A stretch of 17,155 bases of DNA from JBJXGC01 sp046154545 (lineage in GTDB: Bacteria; Chloroflexota; Dehalococcoidia; Tepidiformales; Tepidiformaceae), in assembly GCA_046154545.1 (NCBI GenBank), contig JBJXGC010000079.1, positions 1 through 17,155 of the forward strand, written 5' to 3'. Positions 6,509 to 12,731 of this stretch are shown here, piece by piece. How positions within the stretch are numbered: the stretch's first letter is position 1; every line of letters begins with the position of its first letter. A model generated the notes under the pieces. It was not told where the DNA came from and did no database searches. It was given only the letters and a program-made list of their open reading frames with translations. A program made the position numbers and the translations under genes.

Positions 6509-7075
6509 ATGACATCACTTATCGCCCCCAGGCCACGCACGCGCCAACGCCGCTCATACACGGTGGACGAGGTGTTGGACATGGCCGGCGACCGCATCCT
6601 TGAACTGTATGACGGGGTCATCGAGGAGAAAGACGTGGCCAACAGGGCGGCCCAGGTAGCGTTCCAAACGGCGATGCTCCTCAATGATCATCGCCTCCAA
6701 CACGGTGGCGTAGTCATCCCCCCCGAGGGCTTCGTCCGGCTCGGCGACGACCGCCAGTTGCGCCGGCCCGATACCGGCTTCGTGGTGACCGGGCGTCTGC
6801 CCAACGACGATCTCGGAGACGGCGCCCTACTGATCCCACCTGATCTCGCCGTCGAGGTCATCTCCCCCCGCGACAACGCCGAAAAAGTGGAGAAGAAGCT
6901 GAAGGCGTATTTGGACTTCGGGGTGCCGCTAATCTGGGCCATCTACCCACGGACGGGCACGGTTCGCGTCGTCCGGCCTGGCGGTGTGGATTCGCGCCTC
7001 GGCCCAGGGGATCTGCTCGACGGCGGGGACGCTGTCCCGGGCCTGAGTATTGCGGTGGACGCGATCCTGGCGTGA
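6509..7075 (+). CDS. Uma2 family (DUF820) restriction-endonuclease-like protein
   Basis: A 188-residue Uma2 protein. The family has a PD-(D/E)XK nuclease-like fold, is common as scattered paralogues in Cyanobacteria and Chloroflexota, and has no established substrate. The conserved core is visible: YTVDEVLDM near the N-terminus, ELYDGVIEE (32-40), RRPDTGFV (85-92, with D88 as a likely catalytic acid), PPDLAVEVISPRDNAEKVEKK (110-130, with E116 and nearby Lys), the KAYLDFGVPLIWAIYP stretch and a C-terminal GGDAVPGLSI. The reading frame is open upstream to 6302 but only the ATG at 6509 matches the family's usual N-terminus; the upstream part would overlap coaE on the other strand. It converges with the HxlR gene, with 22 bases between stops and no clear terminator. 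Confidence 0.88.
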   Translation: MTSLIAPRPRTRQRRSYTVDEVLDMAGDRILELYDGVIEEKDVANRAAQVAFQTAMLLNDHRLQHGGVVIPPEGFVRLGDDRQLRRPDTGFVVTGRLPNDDLGDGALLIPPDLAVEVISPRDNAEKVEKKLKAYLDFGVPLIWAIYPRTGTVRVVRPGGVDSRLGPGDLLDGGDAVPGLSIAVDAILA

Positions 7076-7097
7076 CCCCCGCGGACGACAGCGCGAC

Positions 7098-7523
7098 TTA
7101 GCCCTCCGACCGCACAATCCGCACCCGGCTGCCTGGCGCCAGGCGTTCGCAGGTCGGGCAATGGTAAACGACGCTCACGCCATGACCACATTCGTGATCG
7201 ACGATCGAGAGGTCGTGTTCGCCGTAGCGCTCGCCCCAGGCGGAGAGAGCGCCGACGACCACTCCGAGCCCGTGCCCCTTCGGTGTGAGCACGTACTCCG
7301 CCCGGGGCGGATGGTCGCTGTACATCCGCCGGGCAACGATGCCTTCACGCTCCAGGAGTTTGAGGCGGTCGGAGAGGACACTGGGCGGGATGCCCTCCAC
7401 CGTCTCCTTGAGGTCGCTGAAGCGCTTCCGCCCGCGCAGCAGGTCCCGCACAATTTGGAGGGTCCAGCGGTCACCGACGACGTCGAGGGAGCTGGCCACA
7501 GGACAACGGACGGTCCGGTCCAC
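7098..7523 (-). CDS. HxlR family winged-helix transcriptional regulator
   Basis: A 141-residue DNA-binding protein. CPVASSLDVVGDRWTL (7-22), IVRDLLRGRKRFSDLKE (24-40), GIPPSVLSDRLKLLEREGIV (44-63) and YVLTPKGHGL (77-86) are the HxlR/MarR-like winged helix. The C-terminus adds H110, C112, H114 and C122-x2-C125, a possible metal site or thiol sensor. I place the start at GTG 7521-7523 because AAGGGGG stands nine bases upstream. The in-frame ATG at 7551-7553 is part of the putative -10 hexamer, so it would not be in the mRNA. The gene is divergent from fbiC across 114 bases, the usual arrangement for HxlR proteins that control their neighbour and themselves. Ligand unknown. Confidence 0.9.
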   Translation of the reverse strand: MDRTVRCPVASSLDVVGDRWTLQIVRDLLRGRKRFSDLKETVEGIPPSVLSDRLKLLEREGIVARRMYSDHPPRAEYVLTPKGHGLGVVVGALSAWGERYGEHDLSIVDHECGHGVSVVYHCPTCERLAPGSRVRIVRSEG

Positions 7524-7548
7524 AGTTGCAATCCCCCTTGGTTCCGAT

Positions 7549-7576
7549 ATCATAACGGCGCGAGCAGGTAAGTCCA
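7549..7576 (-). promoter_or_regulatory. Probable promoter of the HxlR gene
   Basis: Minus-strand TGGACT (7571-7576) and TATGAT (7549-7554) are spaced by 16 bases; the -10 matches the consensus in five of six places. The start of transcription would fall near 7541, just before the AAGGGGG site of the GTG start. Confidence 0.5.
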
Positions 7577-7582
7577 CTTCTC

Positions 7583-7609
7583 GAACTCACTATGAAATCA
7601 GGACTCACT
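7583..7609 (+). repeat. Short direct repeats in the HxlR-fbiC intergenic region
   Basis: GAACTCACT (7583-7591) and GGACTCACT (7601-7609) are direct repeats 18 bases apart, less than two helical turns, lying 29-55 bases before the fbiC ATG. A candidate regulator-binding pair; chance cannot be excluded. Confidence 0.3.
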
Positions 7610-7637
7610 CCACCGGCCGCGCACCGGAGGCTTGCCC

Positions 7638-10106
7638 ATGCTGGAACACACTCGATTGGTGCTCGACGCGGCCCTGGCCGGAGGGCTCCCCTCACGCGCC
7701 GAGGCGCTCGCCCTCGCCGCCGAGACCGACCTCGCCCCACTCCTCGACACGGCCGACCGGCTAAACCGATCCGCCCACCACAACGTCGTCTCCTACTCGC
7801 GCAAAGTGTTCATCCCCCTCACTCAGCTCTGCCGGGATGTCTGCCACTACTGCACGTTCGCGAAACCCCCCGTGCCCGGACAACGGGCCTACATGACCCC
7901 GGACGAAGTGCTGGCGATCGCCCGGGCTGGGGCTGCCGCTGGCTGCCACGAGGCGCTCTTCACCCTCGGCGACAAGCCCGAGCTGCGCTACAAGGTGGCG
8001 AAGCGGGAGCTCCAGGAGATGGGCTACGAGACAACCATCGAGTACCTCACGGCGATGTGTGAACTCGTCCTCAAGGAGACGGGCCTGCTCCCCCACGCAA
8101 ACCCCGGCGTGATGACCCGCGACGAGGTCGCGGCCCTCCGGAAGGTGAGCGTCTCCCAGGGGATCATGCTCGAGTCCGTCACGGACCGCTTGCACGAGAA
8201 GGGGATGGTCCACCACGGCTCGCCGGACAAGCGTCCGGCCGTGCGGCTCAAGACGATGCGCTTCGCGGGTGAACTACAGGTGCCCTTCACCTCCGGCATC
8301 CTCATCGGCATCGGCGAGACCCGGCTCGAACGGGTCGAATCCTTCCTCGCCCTCCGTGACCTGCACGAGGAGTTCGGCCACATCCAGGAGATCATCGTCC
8401 AGAACTTCCGGGCCAAGCCCGACACGAAGATGCACGACGCGCCGGAACCCGACCTCGATGACCTCCTCTGGTCGATCGCAATGGCCCGCATCATTTTCGG
8501 CCCCGAGATGAACATCCAGGCCCCACCCAACCTGAGCTACGACCTCTACCCCCGGCTGGTGGCCGCCGGGCTCAACGACTGGGGCGGCGTCTCCCCCGTG
8601 ACGCCCGACCACGTAAACCCGGAAGCGCCCTGGCCCCACCTCGACGAACTGCGCCGAAACACGGCGGCCTGTGGCAAGGAGCTGACGGAGCGCCTGGCGA
8701 TCTACCCGGCTTACGCGCTGGATGGCGACCGCTGGCTGGACGAAGCGCTGCGCACGCCCGTCATCCGCGAGATCGACAGCGAAGGCTTCGCCCGCGCCGA
8801 GCACTGGTCGCCGGGCGAACTCACCGCCATTCCGGCGGGCTACGAAGACGTCCTCACGCCACACGAACCACGCGCCCGCCACCACGTCAGCGCCGACGTG
8901 TCAGCCGTCATCCAGGTGGCACGGGCCGGCGGAGACCTCAGCGAGAGCGACGTGGCCCGGCTTTTCCGGGCGCGCGGCGAGGACTTCTTCGCCGTCTGCG
9001 AGGCGGCCGACCAGCTCCGGCGCGAGGTGAACGGTGAGACCGTGAGCTACGTCGTCAACCGCAACATCAACTACACCAACATCTGCTACTTCAAGTGCCA
9101 GTTCTGCGCCTTCTCGAAGGGGAAGCTGAGCGAGAACCTTCGCGGCCAGCCCTACGACCTGGGCCTGGACGAGATCCAGCGGCGGGTCAAAGAGGCCTGG
9201 GCCCGCGGCGGCAGCGAAGTCTGCATGCAGGGCGGCATCCACCCCGAGTACACCGGCCAGACCTACATCGAGATCGTCAAGGCGGCCCGGGCCGCAGTGC
9301 CCGGGATCCACGTCCACGCCTTCAGCCCCCTCGAGGTCTGGCAAGGGGCGGAAACGCTCGGGATCTCGCTCGAAGCGTTCCTCGGGCAGCTCAAGGAGGC
9401 GGGCCTGGGCACCCTTCCCGGCACGGCAGCCGAGGTGCTCGACGACGAGGTCCGGGCCACCCTTTGCCCGGACAAGATCAACACGGCCCAGTGGCTCGAG
9501 GTCCAGGAGACTGCCCACAAGGTCGGCTTCCAGACCACCTCGACGATCATGTACGGCCACATCGACGGCCCCCTGAACTGGGCCCGCCACATCCTCCGCC
9601 TGCGCGACCTGCAGAAGCGGACGGGCGGCATCACGGAGTTCGTGCCGCTCCCCTTCGTCCACATGGAGGCGCCTATCTACCTGAAAGGGAAGGCGCGCAA
9701 AGGCCCGACTTTCCGCGAAGCCGTCCTGATGCACGCCGTCGCCCGCCTCGCCCTCCACCCCCATATCACCAACATCCAGGTCTCCTGGGTGAAGATGGGC
9801 CCGGAGGGTGCACGCGCCTGCCTCCAGGCCGGCTGCAACGACCTCGGCGGGACGCTCATGAACGAAAGCATCACGCGGGCCGCCGGCACCCAGCACGGCC
9901 AGGAGCTGCCGCCCGAGCGCATGGAGGAGATCATCACCTCCATCGGCCGGACGCCGCGCCAGCGCAGCACGGCTTACGGCACGCCGCCGCCGGAGCAGGT
10001 GGCCCGTTCCTACCACACCCCCGACCTCGAACCGATCATCCTCACGCCGGTGAAGAAGTACGCGCGGGTCGAGCGCGAGCCGCGCGAGGCCGCGCCCGCA
10101 CGATGA
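7638..10106 (+). CDS. fbiC: FO synthase, fused CofG-CofH (FbiC)
   Basis: An 822-residue fusion of two radical-SAM enzymes that together make 7,8-didemethyl-8-hydroxy-5-deazariboflavin (FO), the chromophore of coenzyme F420, from 5-amino-6-(D-ribitylamino)uracil and tyrosine. The N-terminal CofG half has C65-x3-C69-x2-C72 (in QLCRDVCHYCTF), and the C-terminal CofH half has C483-x3-C487-x2-C490 (in NICYFKCQFCAFSKGK), each able to bind a 4Fe-4S cluster. Order and length agree with actinobacterial FbiC (about 850). ATG 7638 is chosen because GGAGG (7626-7630) is seven bases upstream. The stop overlaps the next gene's start (ATGATG). No other F420 gene (fbiA/B/D) is in the window. Probably controlled by the divergent HxlR protein (inference). 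Confidence 0.96.
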   Translation: MLEHTRLVLDAALAGGLPSRAEALALAAETDLAPLLDTADRLNRSAHHNVVSYSRKVFIPLTQLCRDVCHYCTFAKPPVPGQRAYMTPDEVLAIARAGAAAGCHEALFTLGDKPELRYKVAKRELQEMGYETTIEYLTAMCELVLKETGLLPHANPGVMTRDEVAALRKVSVSQGIMLESVTDRLHEKGMVHHGSPDKRPAVRLKTMRFAGELQVPFTSGILIGIGETRLERVESFLALRDLHEEFGHIQEIIVQNFRAKPDTKMHDAPEPDLDDLLWSIAMARIIFGPEMNIQAPPNLSYDLYPRLVAAGLNDWGGVSPVTPDHVNPEAPWPHLDELRRNTAACGKELTERLAIYPAYALDGDRWLDEALRTPVIREIDSEGFARAEHWSPGELTAIPAGYEDVLTPHEPRARHHVSADVSAVIQVARAGGDLSESDVARLFRARGEDFFAVCEAADQLRREVNGETVSYVVNRNINYTNICYFKCQFCAFSKGKLSENLRGQPYDLGLDEIQRRVKEAWARGGSEVCMQGGIHPEYTGQTYIEIVKAARAAVPGIHVHAFSPLEVWQGAETLGISLEAFLGQLKEAGLGTLPGTAAEVLDDEVRATLCPDKINTAQWLEVQETAHKVGFQTTSTIMYGHIDGPLNWARHILRLRDLQKRTGGITEFVPLPFVHMEAPIYLKGKARKGPTFREAVLMHAVARLALHPHITNIQVSWVKMGPEGARACLQAGCNDLGGTLMNESITRAAGTQHGQELPPERMEEIITSIGRTPRQRSTAYGTPPPEQVARSYHTPDLEPIILTPVKKYARVEREPREAAPAR

Positions 10107-10585
10107 TGGAGACATTCGCCCTTCGGCCGGCGACTGTGGCCGACCTCGCACTGATGATCGACCACCGCCGCCGGATGCTGATCGACATGGGGGCGCCGGA
10201 CGGGACGGGGATGGCCGCGATGGCCGAGCGTTTTGGGCCGTGGGCGACCGCTGAAATGGCTGGCGGCCGGTACTTTGCGTGGTTCATGGAGGGCGCGGCC
10301 GGCGAGGTGGCGGCGGGCGCTGCCGTCTGGATGAAGCCGCAGCAGCCCGGCGTCCGTTCGGCGCATGGTGACGTGCCGTATGTGCTCAACGTCTTCTGCG
10401 AACCCGCGTTCCGGCGCAGGGGATTGGCACGCGGGCTCCTGGAGCACATCGTCGCCTGGGCCAGGAGCCGCGGCTATCCGGTCGTGGAGTTGCACGCCAG
10501 CGACGAAGGGCGGCCACTCTATGCCTCGATGGGCTTCCTGGCGACGAACGAGATGCGGCTGACGCTCGAGGCACCCGCCGTATGA
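10103..10585 (+). CDS. GNAT family N-acetyltransferase
   Basis: A 160-residue acetyltransferase of the GCN5-related fold. FALRPATVADL at the N-terminus is the common first strand and helix, and VLNVFCEPAFRRRGLARGLL (about 93-112) is motif A, with the R-x-x-G-L/x-A loop that holds the pyrophosphate of acetyl-CoA. ELHASDEGRPLYASMGF (about 132-148) is motif B, ending in the typical Y-x-x-x-GF. The start overlaps the fbiC stop in ATGATG, so either ATG (10103 or 10106) may be used, and it is translationally coupled to fbiC. The acceptor cannot be predicted. The coupling raises the possibility of a role linked to F420, but GNAT genes are frequent passengers. Confidence 0.88.
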   Translation: MMETFALRPATVADLALMIDHRRRMLIDMGAPDGTGMAAMAERFGPWATAEMAGGRYFAWFMEGAAGEVAAGAAVWMKPQQPGVRSAHGDVPYVLNVFCEPAFRRRGLARGLLEHIVAWARSRGYPVVELHASDEGRPLYASMGFLATNEMRLTLEAPAV

Positions 10586-10611
10586 TGCCGGCCGTTCGAG
10601 GTAGGGCTGGG

Positions 10612-10617
10612 TATGAT
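10612..10617 (+). promoter_or_regulatory. Possible -10 element before brnT
   Basis: TATGAT stands eight bases before the brnT ATG at 10626, with no Shine-Dalgarno between them and no good -35. It suggests a leaderless transcript, as for the Uma2 gene. Confidence 0.35.
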
Positions 10618-10625
10618 TCGCCACG

Positions 10626-10931
10626 ATGGAATTCGAATGGGATGCAGGGAAGGCCGAACGTAACCTGACCAAACACGGAGTGTCGTTTCAGGAGGCTGAA
10701 ACGGTCTTCGGTGATCCCTTTGAACTGACCATCCCGGATCAAGCACATTCGCGTTCAGAATCGCGCTGGGTAAGTGTGGGCCACTCCGCCGAAGGCCGGA
10801 TGCTCGTGGTAGTCTATGTCGAACGAGAGACGCGGTTCCGGCTCATTTCCGCGCGCCCGGCAACACTGAAAGAAAGGACTGCGTATGAAGGACGAAGCAG
10901 TGGCCGAAGAGGAGATGGCCCCGGAGTATGA
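10626..10931 (+). CDS. brnT: BrnT family type II toxin (ribonuclease)
   Basis: A 101-residue BrnT toxin, a RelE-fold RNase that stops translation until bound by its antitoxin. FEWDAGKAERNLTKHGVSF (3-21), EAETVFGDPFELTIPD (23-38), LVVVYVERETRFRLISARPA (60-79) and TLKERTAYE (80-88) follow the family closely. The last dozen residues (RSSGRRGDGPGV) lie beyond the usual BrnT end and are read through the start of the downstream antitoxin gene, overlapping it by 47 bases. The order toxin then antitoxin is normal for BrnT systems. These pairs normally repress their own promoter through the antitoxin, so the region 10586-10625 is the probable operator. Confidence 0.9.
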   Translation: MEFEWDAGKAERNLTKHGVSFQEAETVFGDPFELTIPDQAHSRSESRWVSVGHSAEGRMLVVVYVERETRFRLISARPATLKERTAYEGRSSGRRGDGPGV

Positions 10932-11097
10932 CTTCACAGGTGCCGTGCAGGGGAACCACCACAAAGCCTACTGGGCGAGTCGCGGCCTTATTCCCCTCGA
11001 CGACGACCTCAGGACGAGGTTCGCGGACGCGGAGGCGGTGAATCGAGCCCTGCGCGTCTACCTCGCTCTCAGGGATGAGTTCGCCAGGTCTGCGTAG
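10885..11097 (+). CDS. Small antitoxin-like partner of BrnT
   Basis: A 70-residue protein begun at ATG 10885, with AGGA seven bases upstream. Its APEYDFTGAVQGNHHKAY resembles the 'EYDFs...G.h..ry' opening of small proteins regularly found after BrnT genes, and IPLDDDLRTRFADAEAVNRALR (36-57) resembles their short DNA-binding/dimerising C-terminus ('LDpDv...FpDsesVNeALR'). It is not the classic BrnA with a clear ribbon-helix-helix 'GxGYQTRIN' motif. The N-terminus is very acidic (EDEAVAEEE-like), fitting a partner for a basic RNase. The start lies inside brnT, giving coupled translation. Antitoxin function is inferred from position and family resemblance. Confidence 0.78.
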   Translation: MKDEAVAEEEMAPEYDFTGAVQGNHHKAYWASRGLIPLDDDLRTRFADAEAVNRALRVYLALRDEFARSA

Positions 11098-11234
11098 AGC
11101 CGAGCTAAACGAGCATGCCCTCCGGCTCCCCCCTGCCGCGATGGCGAACTATCCATGAAGGCCCGACACGCCGTTCAGACCGCAGCCTCCGCCCCGCGTG
11201 CGCTTGCCCCGGACACGGTTCACAATACGGCCCG

Positions 11235-12251
11235 ATGGCAGAAGCAATTGGGTCTCCAGAGATAGTGACCGCCGCCGTGCGGCAGGGTCTTTCCCTGCCG
11301 GCGGTCGAAGTCGCGGGCGCGCGGCTCCTCGCCGGCGGGGCGATGCACGATTCGTGGGGCGCCGACGCCCTCGGCGCCGAGGGTAAACGCGAACTCGTCG
11401 TCCGCCTCAGCCCACCGGCCCGCGACGACGCGGCGAAGTCCCGCGCTGAGTTCGCCGTGATGAAGGCTGCCTTCCAACGGGGCGTGCGTTGCCCGGAGCC
11501 GATCTACGTCGGCGAGAACGAGCGCGGCCAGACGTTCATGCTGATGACCCGCATGCCGGGCGAGACGAACCCGCGCCAGCTCGTCACCTCGCCTACCCTC
11601 GCCGCCTGCCGCGAGGCGTTCGTGACCCAGCTCGCCGAAGACGTCGCGAAGATGCACACGATCACCCCGGCCGAGGTCGCCGATGTCCTCGCCGTGCCTC
11701 CCGAGGGCTCCGAGTGCCTGCTCGTGGAGCTGGCGCGGCAAGAGGCGGAGTACCTCCGGGTGCGGATCAACCCCCACCCGGTGATTGAGTGGGCCTTCCG
11801 CTGGGTGCGGCGGAACGTAGCCCAGCTCTCCCCTCGCACGCGCCCCCTCCACGTCGTGCATGGCGACCTGCGCGTCGGGAACCTCATGTATGACGAACAT
11901 GGCCTCACGGCCTCGCTCGACTGGGAGGGCGTCCACGTCGGCGAGGCCGAGGAGGACCTGACCTGGTTTCTGACCAAGGTCTGGCGCTTCAACCGGCGCG
12001 ACCTCGCGGCCGGCGGGATCACCGACCGCGAGACCTGGGTGAAGGCCTATGAGAAAGCCAGCGGATTTCCGATCGACCGCGACCGGCTGCGGGTCTGGGA
12101 GGTCTTCCAGAACGTGCGCTGGGCCGTGATCTGCATGATGCAGGCCAACCAGCACCTCAGTGGCATCATGGAGAGCCACGAGCACGCCGCCATCGGCAGG
12201 CGCGCGGCTGACACCGAGCTCGAAGTCCTTCGCCTCGTGGGGGCCGTCTGA
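11235..12251 (+). CDS. APH/choline-kinase-fold phosphotransferase
   Basis: A 338-residue kinase-like protein of the aminoglycoside phosphotransferase superfamily. Brenner's motif VHGDLRVGN has H209, catalytic D211 and N216; the metal-binding DWE (229-231 in ASLDWEGVHVGEAEEDL) replaces DFG. The ATP-binding N-lobe includes ELVVRLSPP. It resembles the ACAD10/11-type branch rather than antibiotic-resistance enzymes. The frame is open back to 11115, but the first 40 codons lack family resemblance and the ATG at 11235 starts a normal N-lobe; no clear Shine-Dalgarno supports either. It overlaps the next gene by TGATG. In related operons this phosphotransferase and a DUF6285 protein accompany an acyl-CoA dehydrogenase in acyl-CoA/hydroxyacid degradation; none is present here. 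Substrate unknown. Confidence 0.87.
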   Translation: MAEAIGSPEIVTAAVRQGLSLPAVEVAGARLLAGGAMHDSWGADALGAEGKRELVVRLSPPARDDAAKSRAEFAVMKAAFQRGVRCPEPIYVGENERGQTFMLMTRMPGETNPRQLVTSPTLAACREAFVTQLAEDVAKMHTITPAEVADVLAVPPEGSECLLVELARQEAEYLRVRINPHPVIEWAFRWVRRNVAQLSPRTRPLHVVHGDLRVGNLMYDEHGLTASLDWEGVHVGEAEEDLTWFLTKVWRFNRRDLAAGGITDRETWVKAYEKASGFPIDRDRLRVWEVFQNVRWAVICMMQANQHLSGIMESHEHAAIGRRAADTELEVLRLVGAV

Positions 12252-12643
12252 TGCAAGACCGCGGAAGCGCCGTTGAACTGCTGGACGCCATCGGGCGTTT
12301 CTTGCGCAAACAGTCTGAGACGCAGACGGACCGCTGGCTGCGGTTCCAGCTCCTCGTCGCTTCGAATTCGCTCGCGATCGTGAAGCGCGAGCTAGAACAG
12401 GAAGAGGGCTACCTGCGCGAGGAGTGGGCGATGCTCGATGGGCTTCTCGGTGAGGCATCCATGCCACCGACCTTCGCCGAACTCCAACCCGCGATGCGGT
12501 CCCGCCAGGACGCCCTCTGCGAGCGGATCAGCGCTGGCGCCTTCGATGACCCGGCGGCCGAAGCCTCCTTGCTCCGTTTCCTCGTCACCGAAACCACGAA
12601 CAGGGTGCGGATCAGCGCACCGGCCGAGCTGGACCCGCTCTGA
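12251..12643 (+). CDS. DUF6285 family protein
   Basis: A 130-residue protein beginning MQDRGSAVELLDAIGRFLRK, with RFQLLVASNSLAIVKRELE (46-64) in the middle and SLLRFLVTETTNRVRISAP at the end. These three segments match my memory of DUF6285, a small all-helical family that nearly always follows an APH-type phosphotransferase. Its role is unknown; an accessory subunit or stabiliser of the kinase is a reasonable guess. The ATG shares a base with the stop of the phosphotransferase (TGATG), so the two are made together. Soluble, with no signal peptide or membrane segment. The next gene starts 88 bases downstream. Confidence 0.75.
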   Translation: MQDRGSAVELLDAIGRFLRKQSETQTDRWLRFQLLVASNSLAIVKRELEQEEGYLREEWAMLDGLLGEASMPPTFAELQPAMRSRQDALCERISAGAFDDPAAEASLLRFLVTETTNRVRISAPAELDPL

Positions 12644-12731
12644 CGCTGTCGCCACGGCCGCGAGTCGCGTAGGCTCTGGGCCAGCGCTGACCGTCTGGCT
12701 GGCGTTCCTGGACGAGGGAGTCAGAATCCGC

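Noticed and set aside
7076..7097. Bidirectional terminator between the convergent Uma2 and HxlR genes
   Set aside because: The 22 bases have no stem followed by a T-run on either strand.
7524..7577. Longer start of the HxlR protein (ATG at 7551-7553 or further upstream)
   Set aside because: The ATG overlaps the putative -10 hexamer TATGAT, and the AAGGGGG site fits the GTG at 7521-7523.
8901..10151. Minus-strand frame antisense to fbiC
   Set aside because: Shadow of the radical-SAM coding sequence; no ribosome binding site or family motif.
11115..11234. Forty-codon upstream extension of the phosphotransferase
   Set aside because: No resemblance to the family and no ribosome binding site; the ATG at 11235 gives a normal N-lobe.
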